DNA from: Brachypodium distachyon
Lineage: Eukaryota > Streptophyta > Magnoliopsida > Poales > Poaceae
Assembly: GCF_000005505.3 (NCBI RefSeq)
Contig: NC_016132.3
Coordinates: 53,334,914-53,398,913, forward strand
Reading direction: 5' to 3'
Length of the DNA: 64,000 nt
Shown: positions 24,301 through 36,513 of the stretch, in pieces
Layout of the letters: each line of letters starts with the position of its first letter
Position numbering within the stretch: position 1 is the first letter of the stretch
Notes under the pieces: model-generated
Databases searched by the model: none
Seen by the model: only the letters and a program-made list of their open reading frames with translations
What the model was told of the DNA's origin: nothing
Program-made: the position numbers and the translations under genes

Positions 24301-25834
24301 AGGTGGCACGGTCTGAAGATGATGGACTGCAGCCAGCAATTGAGACCTCTATAGGAGTAAAGATTTCATGATAGCAAAGACAAGAGTAAATAGGGTTATA
24401 TTTTTTTTCCTTGATACCCAGACCCGCCTATCAAAAGTTCACACATACTTTAAGAGACACCACACCAGGTCACTGCGGACCGACATGTCAGCGAGCCGTC
24501 AACCTTTGGCCACTAACGAAATCGACTTGCTCAGGGTTTGTCATGGCAGTATGGTGCTGGTGATGACATAGTCACAAAATCCAGGGAGACCTATTAGCAG
24601 GAGGCATAGCTAACAACTGCCAGGCGGTCGCGACTCGCGTCATCGATTCATGTTTTTTCTATGTTTCTTATTTTTTGTTTTGGTATTTTGTTGTACTTCG
24701 TCCTCTACTGTTTAACATGAATGAACTTTAATATCTGTCCGACAACCTTTGGAAAAAACAGGAATGGCTCAGTAGCGCCATGCTGCGTTTCTCTTTCATA
24801 TAGCGCTAATTCTTTCCATAGATATCGTTAGTGTTGAGAGTTGCTAGAATAAACTATGTAATCAATAAGCTAAGAATAGGTTATTCGACATCATGCCATC
24901 ATACCTTGCTTTGAAGACATGAATAATCTTTGTGTTAGTTGTGCTTTTTAATGCATATTTCGTATTGTTTTAAATTATTCGACATTTTGCGGTAGATGCA
25001 TTCTTTATCACCTATTTTGAATTGTTTTACTTAAATTATCTGACATTTTGTTTTAATTGTATTTTTCATCACCTATTTTGTGTTGTTTTAAATATTAGGT
25101 TTATACTCTGATTTTCTTTTCTGTGGACTTCTAAGTTTAAGATTGATTAACATTTTTACAAATACTGGGCTCGCCAGTGAGTAAAGCGTGCCAATCTGCA
25201 AGGATCCAGAGCAAGATACGCTCATCACACCCTCCATAGACTCCGATGCAGACCTATGCACCGTTCTTCCTCTCCACGAGTCCACCTCCGTCCGGGATAT
25301 CAAAATTGCCGAGCTAAAAATGGTAAAGAAGCGCTCCACTCCAGAGTCCAAAGATCCAGACCCCACAGGCGGAATCACCAGCTCACCGGACCCTGCTTAC
25401 AAGCAAATGTTCTAAATCTAAATCCAAGACCCCACGTTTGAGGCCTAATTCTGTAACAGAAACAGACCAGACAGACACACCAAAGATCCAATCTTCGCAG
25501 CGAGATCTGGGGTGGTCCCGGCGCAGGAGGAGGGAGGGGAGCGAGGCCGGGGCCGTACCTTACGCTTGATCTCGTGGATGGGGATCTCCGCGTCCTCGAC
25601 GTCGGGCACGAAGGCCGGCGGCACGCGGCCCGGGTCGCGCGTGACGGCGACGGCGTAGGTGGCGACGGAGGCGGCCGCCAGCGCGGTGTAGGCCGCGGCG
25701 TTGGCGACCCCGGCCGCCGTGGCGAGCCCCAGCCAGGCGGGGATCGCCAGGAACACCGTGGTGTAGTAGACGTACCCGATCGCGGCCAGCACCGAGAGTA
25801 TCGGCACCGTGACGTACCCCGGCCGCCCCGCCAT
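21322..25834 (-). CDS. DHHC-type protein S-acyltransferase (PAT), 293 aa, seven exons
   Basis: Membrane palmitoyltransferase that attaches acyl chains to cysteines of target proteins. Minus-strand exons: 25834-25559, 23170-23078, 22995-22894, 22814-22737, 22640-22542, 22460-22365 and 21459-21322, all in phase 0 with GT-AG introns. Residues 1-92 hold two hydrophobic segments and the DPGRVP motif (TM-proximal DPG). The Cys-rich domain runs [20 protein letters not shown], then DHHC at 124-127 and [13 protein letters not shown] TTxE motif (TTIE, 213-216) follows the fourth membrane segment. The C-terminus has [20 protein letters not shown]. The layout matches the short plant PATs of the PAT15/16 group. 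The frame is also open for 114 codons upstream of the chosen ATG, but homology starts at [11 protein letters not shown]. Intron 1 is 2.4 kb; intron 6 (905 bp) carries two MITEs. Confidence 0.93.
21791..21841. mobile_element. Very short Stowaway derivative (51 bp) in PAT intron 6
   Basis: CTCCTTCAGATCC at the left and TTGGAGGGAG at the right, flanked by TA on both sides (21789-21790 and 21842-21843). Its interior 20 bp AAGTGAACTTTTACATAGTT (21809-21828) recurs exactly at 21876-21895, outside the element. It is probably an internally deleted copy. Confidence 0.6.
22182..22261. mobile_element. Stowaway-type MITE, 80 bp, in PAT intron 6
   Basis: CTCCCTCCGTCCCGAATTAA at the left, TTAGAAGGAGGGAG at the right, TA on both sides. 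The centre TTTGTATAATAATCTATACAAA forms a hairpin. Same family as the elements at 43822-43903 and 53083-53160. Confidence 0.85.
24940..25105. repeat. Degenerate tandem repeat of about 60 bp in PAT intron 1
   Basis: Three diverged units share the pattern CACCTATTTTG..TTGTTTTA..AAATTATT..GACATTTTG. The whole block is very AT-rich. Confidence 0.5.
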
Positions 25835-28800
25835 GTCGACGAGCAGCAGCCCAGCCGCGGCCGTTTTATCGGTATCTCCTGCTACCGCTCCTCTCCCGAC
25901 CGGCCGCGGGCGCAGGGCATTCCCGGGCGAGGACGCCGCGGCGGCCGATTGAGCGCGGGTGGGCGGGGGTTTGTTTCGCGCGAAGCGGCGGAAGCGCAGC
26001 GAGCTCGCTACTTCGCAGTTAGTAGGAGTAGTAGTAGCAGCAGCAGCTCGCTGGCGTGTGATGGGGGAGGGGCGAAGAGCGTGGCAGTTCGGTCTCTTTG
26101 GGTGCGATGATGGCAGGCAGCGACAAGTTGGGGTTGGTAGGGCGTGAACGTCCGGAGCGTGGTGCGGTGCGTCCATGTGTGCGGTTGCCGTGGAGACGTC
26201 CGCCGAGCTCGCGTTGCCGGGAGGTGAGGCCTGCAGGCCTTTGCACTTTGCAGGTCACACAGCGAGGTTTTTGAGTTGGCAACGATCTAAATCTGGTGTG
26301 TACGATTTTTGTCTCCTTGGAAAATCAGTCGCGCTTCAAACCATTCGGAGGCAGGACCCAATCTCTCCTCCCAGAGTCCCAGTAATCTCTTCGTTGCCAG
26401 GACCCAATCTCCATATACATTAATCTCGTGGAGTCTCCCGTTCCCAGGACCCAATCTATTTTCCCTGGACCATCCCGATGAACACAGATAACCCGAGATA
26501 AACATAGTTTTGTCCTAGAAAAGAGTGAGAAGCACACTATCAAGGCTTGATCAAGCCACCTTACAGCAAAAAATCCTAATGCTCGGTTGATTCGCCGGCT
26601 TCGAAACGTACATGAATGGAAAGAAAATACTAGCCCTATGCTCCTTCCATTCCATAATTTTTGTCGAAATATTACATGTATCTAGACATTCATTTAGGAA
26701 TAGATACATTCATTTTTAGACAATTTTGAGACAACAATTATGAAACGGAGGGAATACAATCTAATGCACTATAAGAGAACTAGCGGTGTGACCCGCACAG
26801 ATTGCACGGCTAGATTTCTGTGCATTGTATTTGGAATAGTTCAATTATTTGTTTGAAATAATCTGTTTGTTATATTTTTTTATCTAACCAAAATATATAG
26901 TTTTTATGTATTTTTTTGTTTACATATAGATCTCCTAACGATACGACCGAATATTCATAACACATTATATTATAAATTAGATGGCCATTACATGTTTTAG
27001 CATTAGAATTTTTTATTAAAATTCTGTGCATACAAAAGAGTTATCTTGTACATGTAACATGTGTTTTTGTTGCATTTAATTGTTCTTTTTGCATAGAAAA
27101 AGTTATCTGGAATTCTTCTATTTTGTTTGAGAAACATGGTACAGACGCAGACGCTTCACATTAGTGGTATATTATACATTATGTAGTTATTACATGTTTT
27201 AATAAGCCGCGTACCGACGTCCAATAAGGTCAGCCCGGCTACGGCTCACACATCCAATATTTTAGAAAATGTTTAAGTTTCCTATAGGACTCGATAGATT
27301 AAATTTTCCGCTCCATTCTTCACCCAGCTTTGCCGCGTAGTCTCTGTCTTTTTTATTCTCACCGTTATCCCATGGCTCCTGCCTCCTAGATTCCCTCCGT
27401 TGTCGCTTTATGCCTTTCATCTATCAGCCGTGGCTCGCCCGTTGCATTCTAATTTTTCGAGGGGCATCAATAGTAGCATCGAATTTCGTATTTAAAAAAA
27501 TATAATTCACCAATGTGATTTATCGATTCTTCTCATCCGTCAGGTAGCGTTGCACAAAACTGATCTATTATCCTCATCACTCACCTTTTTTTTGTTTGAA
27601 AAATCCTCATCATTCACCTACCCCTTCCGCCTATGCACCGTCGCCGGCTCCTGGCTTCCCCTAGTTGTCTCCTGTCAACCTCCGGTTGCCTCATCGTCTC
27701 CTCCGCTCCTCCACCCATCGGCTGCCGAGGCCGCCCAGCATCTCCCGGCTCCGTGCCCATGCACGTTCGGGAGCAGCTTATGACTTATCAGCCTGCTCAA
27801 GAAAGGCTAGCTTCGAGCAGCGTCGTGCCATGTGACGCGTGGTGATGAGGTGATCATTAAAGTCGACCGCACGTACCATCACGTGCGTGTGAATTGGCCA
27901 GCTGCGTATTGTACCTTGGCTAGCTAGTTAGTCTTTGATCGATGCATACAACTGCTTATCAAAATTGCACTCGAATCGGATTGGAGCACAACTTGTCGCT
28001 TCCGACGCTCACGGCCAACGGCGACAGGCTCCGCCGGCGCTCCACATCGCTACACCTGGCTTTCTTCTTCTCCAACCAGCACTTAAATCCGTGTCATAAT
28101 TTTAAAGTTTTTCTAGCGCAACGGAAAAGACCAACGCTCTGTAGCCAAAATATCACAACCGGCAACTTCTCGGGTTCGAATGATCCTTCGCTTTGCCCCC
28201 ATGCGACTGCACATTCAATGTTCGAAACCTAGTGTTTACTTCTAGCATTTTCACGTTACACGTTTCCCTTTGCCCCATAGGAGTTGCATTTTCTAGACTC
28301 TCTTGTTCCGAGGGAACTAATGTGTTCTAAACTTACCCTTCACAGCTTGCACGTACTTTCTCCCCCATGTTAGAGTCTCGTTCTTAATCTTTTGCTTATG
28401 TGCGGCACAAAGCATTCTGTCTTGTGACGCTCGGCTCGATGCAACTTTGCCGATTTCGTCAATTTCAAACAAGGCAGAAAGGAGAAAAAAACTCCAGTCA
28501 TAAACAAAAGCTCAATCCAATACTACAAGCAGAACCTTCTTTTTGGTAGGCGGTAGTATTATCATACTCGTCGCGACAAACCCGTGTCGGCCCCCTTCTT
28601 TATCACGTTGTGTCGGCAACTTAACCCACGCTCTCTTCAACATCTTCTGTTTTGTTTTTCCTCCTCGCCACTATGCAGTTTTCCTGGACCGAAAGCGTCA
28701 GACTGCGAGGTGGCGCCAATCCATCGTGCCGTGCCTCATGGAGGGGACTACAGAGTACAGAGTACAGAGCATTGTCATTTGTGGCCTGTCGCTCTGTCAG

Positions 28801-29230
28801 TGACGCGCTTTTCGTGTCTCCAGCCAACACGCACACGCCGGTACCCGGCTATGGATGGATCTAAGAGGGGGCTGCTGCTGGTACCAGGTACGTACGTGCA
28901 CCCGACGTGCACGTCCCATGTCAGTGTTCAGCGGACATCGACTCGGTTGGAATTGGATTACAGTTAACGTCACGCGATGTGGAGACCGTCAAAAAGGAAC
29001 GCTGAAGGAGGATAAGTAATGTTACATTCCGATATTCACATGCGAAACCCTACTAGCCCGCCGATGAGTCCAAGAAGAAAACAAAAGGCGTGGCACGTAA
29101 TTTACACTAGCGAGATGTGCTTGCCCGTAAAAAAGAAAAACACTAGCGAGATGGTTTAAGCCCAAATCTCGGGCAGGGCTACGGGGGCGCCAAGAATGGC
29201 GCGCGCGTCTGTGCCCTGTGCTACAGGAGC
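25835..29230. other. Intergenic region between the PAT and PCS1 genes
   Basis: The first 350 bp are GC-rich and contain the PAT 5' leader. There is one Stowaway-like MITE (26641-26754). The 26770-27500 stretch is AT-rich and looks like old repeat (it contains GTGTGACCCGCACAGATTGC). No further gene recognised. The last 200 bp are the PCS1 3' UTR. Confidence 0.45.
26641..26754. mobile_element. Stowaway-type MITE, about 114 bp
   Basis: CTCCTTCCATTCCATAATTT at the left is mirrored by AATTATGAAACGGAGGGAA at the right, with the core ATTACATGTATCTAGACATT. Same family as those at 42653, 56987 and 62109. The left TA is slightly eroded. Confidence 0.7.
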
Positions 29231-30592
29231 CTAGAGCATGAGGCCGAGGCGCTGGCTGGCGACGTCGCAGCGGACTTGCGCGAGCCCGACGCGGCCGCGC
29301 TCCAGGTCGTACTCCACCCACAGGTTCATCTGGTGGTGGTGCCCGATGACGTACGCCATGATGGGCACCATGTCGGCGTTCCCGAACGTCAGGCACCACA
29401 CGGCGTCATCATCGGCCCCGGCCCCGCCGCGCCGCTCGCCGGGGACCTTGTACAGCAGCCTGTCCCCGCCCACCACCATCTCCGCGCCGTTGAACCGCAG
29501 CGTCACGCTCGGGAGGAGCCTGCCCGGCGGCGGAGACATCCCCCGGGGCACGCGGAAGCAGGTGTCGAACGCCCCTTGGAACGCGAAGCTGGGCTCGTCC
29601 AGCGCGCGGAGGAAGGGCGTGCTCTGCCTATAGAACTCGGCTTTCAGGGCTGCGTAGGCGTCGCCGAGGAGGAAGGTGAACTGCGTGCCGGAGTCCACCA
29701 TGGTCTGCCCGGCGCCCGTGTGGTCCGGCGCCAGCACGGATGCCGGGATCGGCAGCGGCTTCGAGCCGACGAGGATGCCGAGGAGCTGCACGGAGTAGGC
29801 CACGCGGTCGAAGTACGGGAGTGGCAGGGATGGCTGGTACAGGGGCGTGTAGTTGAGCGGCAGGAAGTTTGGGAGGTCGCTGTGGCCCAGGAGGAGAACC
29901 CCGGCGTCGTCGCGGTCGGAGATGCAGTAGGAGAAGCGCCGGGTGCCGGCCTGGGACACGAAGGAGAGCGCGCCCCTGTTCATGCCCAGTAACCCCGCGC
30001 TGGCCACGCCGTCCGGGGACGAGTCGAATGCCGATGCCATGCAGCCGAACGCGGCGCGAAGGGAGGGCGTGGCGCTGCCGACGGCGAAGACGTCGGTGGC
30101 CAGCGCGCCGTCGGAGGAGGACCCGTCCGCGTAGGAGAGCGACACGCGGCACCGGCGGCGGCCGCTCGACGCGCCGGCGCCGCCGCCGTCGTCGCAGGAC
30201 GGCGGCGACGGTAGGTCGCGGGAGCGGCACTCCGCGGAGGCGCAGGGCACGGCGGCGAAGGTGGCGGAAGCACGCGGGCGGAAGGAGGACTTGGTCGTCG
30301 CGTTCGTCCTGCTGGCGCCGCTGCCGCAGAGGAGCCAGGACAGCTCGCTGCCGGTGTCGAGCACCATGGTGACGTTCTGCGGCGGCGTGCCAACGGCGAG
30401 GGAGACCGTGAGGCTCACATTGTGGTGGAACCGCAGCTTGCTCGGTTGCCGCCGCGGCATGGCTCCGGTCGGCATCTGCTGCGCCCGCAGCGGGAACAGA
30501 AGCGGCTTCGCCGCCGCCTCGGACGGCCATGGCGCGGCAAGCAAGAGGAGGAGGAGGAGGACGCAAACGATCAGCAGGAGCGGAGGAGGCAT
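29231..30592 (-). CDS. PCS1: Aspartic protease of the PCS1 type (family A1), 453 aa, intronless
   Basis: Pepsin-like aspartic protease; the Arabidopsis homologue PCS1 (PROMOTION OF CELL SURVIVAL 1) is an ER-located protease needed for gametophyte and embryo cell survival. Residues 1-28 form a strongly hydrophobic signal peptide. The two catalytic motifs are intact: DTGSELSW with Asp79 and DSGTQFTFLLG with Asp300. PCS1-type signatures include VGTPPQNVTMVLDTGSELSW, GLLGMNRGALSFVSQ, PLPYFDRVAYSVQL, VLAPDHTGAGQTMVDSG and YVIGHHHQMNLW. The C-terminus DVASQRLGLML also fits. Single exon and expected length. GC content is very high, so long open frames on the other strands are shadows. Confidence 0.95.
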   Translation of the reverse strand: MPPPLLLIVCVLLLLLLLAAPWPSEAAAKPLLFPLRAQQMPTGAMPRRQPSKLRFHHNVSLTVSLAVGTPPQNVTMVLDTGSELSWLLCGSGASRTNATTKSSFRPRASATFAAVPCASAECRSRDLPSPPSCDDGGGAGASSGRRRCRVSLSYADGSSSDGALATDVFAVGSATPSLRAAFGCMASAFDSSPDGVASAGLLGMNRGALSFVSQAGTRRFSYCISDRDDAGVLLLGHSDLPNFLPLNYTPLYQPSLPLPYFDRVAYSVQLLGILVGSKPLPIPASVLAPDHTGAGQTMVDSGTQFTFLLGDAYAALKAEFYRQSTPFLRALDEPSFAFQGAFDTCFRVPRGMSPPPGRLLPSVTLRFNGAEMVVGGDRLLYKVPGERRGGAGADDDAVWCLTFGNADMVPIMAYVIGHHHQMNLWVEYDLERGRVGLAQVRCDVASQRLGLML

Positions 30593-31379
30593 GGCACTCG
30601 CGCGGGTGGTTGAGAGAAGAGAAGAAGCGGGACCTATGCGCGCATGTGGGCGTGGGGAGAAGAAAGATGGGTGCTTGTGTTGGATTTGGGTGTGGGGTTT
30701 TGGTTCGGGGTGGATTTTACGGGGTGGCCGGTGGCGATGAGGCGAGCGCGCAGTGGGCGGGGAACAAGTGAGGAGTGGAGCTGACGACGACGAGAGAGGA
30801 GAGGGGAGGCGACTGTGGGAGACGCTGTCACTGTCGCAAGGAATTGCGCAGCCGGGTTCTTTGCATCTGTCGTCTTCTCTCTTTCGAACTGGGGAGCGCC
30901 AGCTGGCTAGTCAGAGATATTTTTAGTACTGTCCTACCAAGTTTTTACTGCTGCAGTAATATGCGCAGAATCATAATAAATAGTCAAAGTTATTTTTGTT
31001 ACAACCTTTTAATACAGTCTGATCTTCTATATTTCTCCCACTTATTTTGGGCCTAATTGATCCACAATAATTTGAAATAATTTCTTGCAATACCTCTGTC
31101 CTTATCGACTCTTTTGTGATTATTGTTTGACTCATGGGATTAAAAGTCTCAAAGCATTTTATTATTATATATGTTGTAGTAAAATAAAACTCATATATGG
31201 GCCGGCCCGTAAATTCTATGTGGCGACGACTGGGTCAACATTTTCCAAGCACGAGTCAAGACGCCAACGTAGCACGGTCAATCCTACTTGGCAAAAGAAG
31301 ACAAGTCAACAAGTTAATCCTCTCATGCCATAGTTAAAGGGTCAAATGAGCTAAAGCAGGAGGCAAGAAAGGTGTGAGG

Positions 31380-31990
31380 AGAGAGCCCTTAGTTCATGAT
31401 GTACCATGGACCAAACCCCACTTTCACACATGGTGCACACAAAAGTTATGGACCAAGAAGCTGCTTTTACCATTTTGCACCAACTTTTCTTTCTCCCTCA
31501 AGGGTAACAATGGTCTTTTGTCATGGACCCATAGGTTATAAATACCCCCCGTAGGGGCATGTACCATTCACTCTCGCTTGAATAAACTCAAGGGGAGAGG
31601 GCTAGAGAGCCTCTTTGAGAGGAGTTCTAGTTTCGGGATTTCGGAAAGCCTCGTTCGGCCCGAACCCGAAGGAGAGGGAATCGGGTTAGAGTCCTAAGAG
31701 TATCTCGACCTCGCTACTTGGAAGCCTCATTCGGCCCAAGTACGAGGCGGTCCCTTTCAACCTCTCGCTAAGTGATTCGGAGAGCCTCGGTCGACCCGAA
31801 CGTTTTGGCTAACGACCCCCTCGAAGCTTCTCCTAACATAGGACTAAGTCGCACCCGCAGGGTCGACCGAACCTATTAAAAAAATATCGACGTGTCAACT
31901 TGTCCAAGTGTACGGCGACCTTCGCTGTAAGGCCAGCGTACACGTCCTACTTTTATACTCGTACTTGTGCCACCGAGTTTTGACACCCCT
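31380..31990 (+). mobile_element. LTR-like segment (possible solo LTR remnant)
   Basis: A TATA box (GGTTATAAATACCCCCC, about 31535) is followed by an AATAAA signal (about 31582). Next come three imperfect copies of AAGCCTCGTTCGGCCCGAAC (about 31645, 31721 and 31781), and the segment ends TTTTGACA. Promoter plus poly(A) signal in a non-coding 600-bp block suggests an LTR. I could not find clear TG..CA ends or a 5-bp duplication, so the limits are approximate. Confidence 0.35.
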
Positions 31991-32777
31991 TACTCTAATT
32001 GTTGTCGAGAACAACAACAATATACGTGTTCAATTTTAAAGGAAATGTTTATTTGTACACATTCTTATGTAAAACAGATATGAATTTGACAACAATACAT
32101 AAAAAATAATCATGTGAATGGGATTATCATTATCCCTATCAACAACAAACTTAAATGGAACCATAGACTCAAAGTAAAATTACTATTTTTCACATTTGTA
32201 AAAATCTTAACATTGGCAAGTTAGATTTTTTTTTCTAGAATACACCGAAGTTGTCGTGCCATCTATTTTTTAGAGGATTATATTTCATGTACTTTTAGTC
32301 AGACCTTGCTCGAAACACATGAATTGAGGCATCACCTGCAAAATTAAAGTGTTCCCATACCCCATGAATTGTGCGTACTTTTACTTCCCTTAATCCCGTG
32401 TTTTCTATTTTTACATTTTAAAAATCTTGCAATCTCAAGAGACCCCATTTGGAACACATGATTTGTTCCCAGTTCATGCCAAGTCGTTTCTTAGTATACT
32501 TTTACAAATTCTATGTGTCTCAAAATGGACTTCAATCCAACGCTGCGAGGGAAGTTAAATAGAGAGCTCGGGTATTGTATAGTTAGCATGAACTCTCGCG
32601 GTTTGGTATGTACTCCTCTGTTTCTAAATATAAGATGTTTTAACTTTATGCTAACTCAAACTTAACTTATGTATCATGAGAGGTTTAATGGAACTAATCT
32701 ATAGTTGTAAATACTACTCCGTAATAGATTTTTCTATGAAATTGGTCTTTGACTTAGACAAACCTAGAAATATTATA

Positions 32778-32901
32778 CTCCCTCCGTCCAACAAAAGATG
32801 TCTCAAGTTTGCCAAAATTTAGATGTATCTAGACATGACTTAGTGTATAGATGCATTCAAATTTAATAAAAGTTGAGACATCTTTTGTTGGACGGAGGTA
32901 G
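32778..32901. mobile_element. Stowaway-type MITE, 124 bp
   Basis: CTCCCTCCGTCCAACAAAAG at the left and CTTTTGTTGGACGGAGGTAG at the right, near-perfect inverted repeats, with TA on both sides. Second copy of the family at 2777-2900. Confidence 0.9.
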
Positions 32902-34645
32902 TATTTACAAACGGATAGAGTAGTTGGCTGATCAACAGAAATAAATCTCATTATGTGGCACATCCATGGGTCCCCTTACAAGTTCATGGCAAAGAAATTT
33001 ACTTAGAGTTATGGAAAACAAGCCAACTTAGAGACAGAAAAATGGAAAACATAAAAATAGTCGTATAACATATTTTGTGAACTCTAAAATCGGATGATGA
33101 AATCATGAACGTGGAAAGTTTTTTAGGGGTCGGTGGGATGTCGACAGACGGAGCATCACCAATTCACCAGCAGCTCCAACTTTTATGGAAGTAAATATTT
33201 ACGTTAGTTTACGATCCCATCTACCATCTGGATCAAAATGAGCAGGAAGGATAGGAAAGAGGATCTCAACTTTCACACGTCGTACAGTGTAATACACCGA
33301 AAGTTGCTGCGCGTGAATGCGATGCGTTCCTTCCGTTGTTCCGTTTCCAGGAGGGGGTGGCCGAATGCATTCAAGCTGGAGTACGTAAGTAAAGTTTTGT
33401 ACTGTGCAACATAAAGGCCATTCATTCAAGCCTTCCGCGTTTAGGTGTTCAGAGCATTCATTAGCGAGACGCGGATCTCCTTCTCCCCTCCCGCTTCTAT
33501 CTTCTCGCCGGCCGGCGCCGCATCGACGGGCTGGTCAAGCCACCGCTAGCTCTGAACGCGACGCCAGCCACGCGGACGCAATGGACTCATCGGACGGCCG
33601 CCGTCCTGATCAGTGGCCGGATATGTTAAGGACGGTTTGTTCCGGCTTCTTTGTTGGTGACAGTACTCATGGTACCAGTACGACCCTTTGCACTTTAATT
33701 TGTCACATGCATCCTTGCAAAATACTCTACTCTACGTCTCTACCTAGTATACCATCAGTGCACTCTCGTAGCACACCATTTCGCATCCTTGCAGAATACT
33801 CTAGCTACACAGGTAGGGCGCACTGGTACACCATTCCGCATACTCTAGCTACTGCCATTAGGTCACCTTCTAGTCGAGGACAGTACTTGTCCAGTTGTCC
33901 TAGCTAGTGGAGCACTATTAGTAGAGTAGTCTTAAACTTAAAGCACTGATGCGGCATTAACGTATGTACCGGACGGTCTCTCGGCGCGGGGAAAAATTTC
34001 AAAGTTCCGAACACTAGAGGCTGTCTGTCCCCCGCAGCAAAGCTTTGATCGGCGTAAACAAGCATACCGCACGTACGTGCGTGGGGGCAACACTGCACGG
34101 TTACAAGCACGAATGTCCTCGGAGAAAACGTGTGCTGCTACACAAAACCAACTCGTTGGCGGCACGTCGTCAGCTAGATTCAGTAACTGGAAAAACAGAG
34201 CTTCAGGTGCGCAGCCCGGACGTTCTGTGCTGCAACCCGGACGGCATCGATCGTGGCAATCGTCGCCCTACAGAAAAAATGCGAGGTCGTTGACAAGTAG
34301 AGGTTAATTGGTTTGGTGGTCGAGCCGTGGAGTCCATCCATGGCTGCGTGCAGAGTTTCTGTGAGTACTCTCGCGCGCGCCCGGCCGGCCGCCGCACACC
34401 GCCAAACCACCATCACAACGATGTTTAATTCATTATTGATTAGATTAGATGTAACGAAGAGAACAGTTCGCGGGTTTGGATCGCGTCGAATGAGACACGT
34501 ACGACTCCTAATTATGTGGAACAGTTTCCAGTAAGGAACATCGACGCGTTTCTTCTTCATTTAAACAGGGCACCTACTCGACGACAGTTGCATCACGAGT
34601 GAAAAACTTCTGCTACCACGCACAAGAAATGCGTGGTCAGAGTGG

Positions 34646-34865
34646 TTTGTTTGGCACTAGTATATTTTTTTAGTCACCAGTGTTTTGGTTTTTCATCGGT
34701 TTGGATGTTTTTAATTGGTACAAAAATGGTGTGTTTTGTGGAAAAAACTAGAGACAATCCATTTTATTTTCTTCCTGCCAAACAAACATTTAGATTTTCT
34801 AATGTTTTTCAATTTGTACTGGATAACCTTTAGAAAACACTCGAAAACACACTAGTGCCAAACAG
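34646..34865. repeat. MITE with TTTGGCACTAGT termini, about 220 bp
   Basis: The left end GTTTGTTTGGCACTAGTAT is mirrored by ACACTAGTGCCAAACAGC at the right. The interior is AT-rich with no coding potential. The superfamily cannot be assigned without the exact duplication. Confidence 0.55.
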
Positions 34866-36513
34866 CTGACAATGGTTGAGAGAGTCACCAGTGCACTTGT
34901 ACCGTAGTACACTGAACAAGAAGCAGGAGCAAGCTACTGATCCCAGGTTCAGCAAAAGGATTGTAGCCAGTGACCCACAACGGATCAACGACCCCAGGCT
35001 GGACCTCTCTGCCCATCGTTCGATCTATCTGATTTCACGGGGGTTTGTTTCTGAGTCTGGCTGCATCCCCCGCTGGCTCTCATCGGACGCACGCGAGAAG
35101 GGTCCACCGCCTGGGTCCTTCGATAGAGGGTCGCATAGGATTTTTTACCAGTGATCCGAAGTCCACGTATAGAATTCGCTACCAAGGGCATTTGACAGCA
35201 GCACGTCGGTCCCCATCATCGCACCTCGATCGTATTTTTGCCACCGGCCAGGGAGTTCCCTGCAACCCCCACGGCCCTACCGAAGAACATTCGCGTGGAT
35301 CGTCTTCCTGCAGACCACCTCAAAACTGAACCAAGTGATCTACCGCGCATTGATAATTTGATACTCATCTCGAAAGATAATGAATACGCCCGCACGGTAA
35401 GGTCAGATAAATGGATCGTGCTCGCCGGCATGTCATGCACGCGCTGTTCTCTCTGGATCACGCAAGAACTTCCGCACGGCCCACGCTTGGTAGGTAGGGA
35501 TAGGTAGGAAGAAGTAGTGCTACTGCTCATGCTAGGACCCATGCCCGCGAGCCTACATCAGATCAGAGGATGAGGATGGGCGGGCAGCAGTAGTGCAGTA
35601 CAGTGCAGTGCAGGGTTGGTGTCCATCTAGTTGCACAGTTCAGTTGGGACGGAATCGCTCCCGAGAGGCCATGGCTCTGCGCACTCGTGCTGCCCTGTCG
35701 CCCAAGGATTTCGCCCAATTATAGAGCGTGCGTAATTAGTTTCATGTAGCTGTCGAGGCTGCCTTGGCCGTCTTCAGTCTGTCAACATGCGCGCGGGGCA
35801 CGGAGGGAGCTGAGATGAGGGAGATCGTCTTATTGCTGTAAGCTCTGTTGTGTGGACATTTCGCCGTTAATGATGCATGACGCGCCGCAGCCGGAACGGC
35901 AATGATCGATCATGATGGTTTCGGCAGAGGGGAACCCCCGGAATATCATGGGCCCATCCTGGTTGCAGAAGTCGTTCTTAATCCCCAGCTATTGGCTAAT
36001 TAACTCTCTTGGACAATAATTCGTTTCAATTTTTTTACTTATACAGAGCTCTGAAGTCTTCTGTTTGCACTGAGTTGTTCTGGCAAAACAGACTTCAGTG
36101 TGGTTGTTACCTTTTCAGTTAGTGCAGTGTTTCAGGCGGTTTTGTGCTTGTCCTGCTTTCCATTATTTTGTTGTTGCAGACCTCTACGAATTGAACCTGT
36201 ACGATTTTGTTAATGAAATCGGGAGCATTGCCCCTTCTTCTAAAAGAAGTTCACTCATACTGTACTTCTTTTTCCGTGGGAAGAGACCACCATATCACAT
36301 ACAAGATGCACCTCTACTTTCTCCCCTCTCCTCCGCCGAGATCAAAAGGTGCATAGACACGATTCAGATACGGCGAACTGATGTCGGTCAAATTCAAAAT
36401 CAATAAATTGGCAACACATTACAATTGCGTATAAAAAACCGCTGAAAACATCTGAACATCCCTAGCCACCGGCATCCTCTTGGCCGGACCACCTGCCTAC
36501 CCCTAGCGCCAAA

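Larger units (their letters stand above)
30593..36513. other. Gene-poor region with an LTR-like segment and MITEs
   Basis: About 5.9 kb without a gene I can defend. It contains the LTR-like segment 31380-31990, a Stowaway copy at 32778 and a foldback element at 34646. The interval 33460-33670 is GC-rich and looks like a leader plus a short first exon (ATG at 33581, MDSSDGRRPDQWPDMLRTVC), but no downstream exon follows. It is best seen as a gene fragment or chance. Confidence 0.4.

Noticed and set aside
25188..25415. Short frames in PAT intron 1
   Set aside because: Inside an intron, no recognised domain; could be an old repeat but nothing supports it.
28165..28185. GGGTTCGAATGATCC, resembling a tRNA B box
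   Set aside because: No acceptor stem, D arm or anticodon arm can be folded around it.
29628..30566. 312-codon frame overlapping the aspartic protease
   Set aside because: Alternate frame of the GC-rich protease gene, Arg/Ala/Pro-rich.
33404..33907. 167-codon plus-strand frame with MDSSDGRRPDQWPDML
   Set aside because: The second half is degenerate repeat (CATCCTTGCA..ATACTCTA units); no downstream exon or family. At best a gene fragment.
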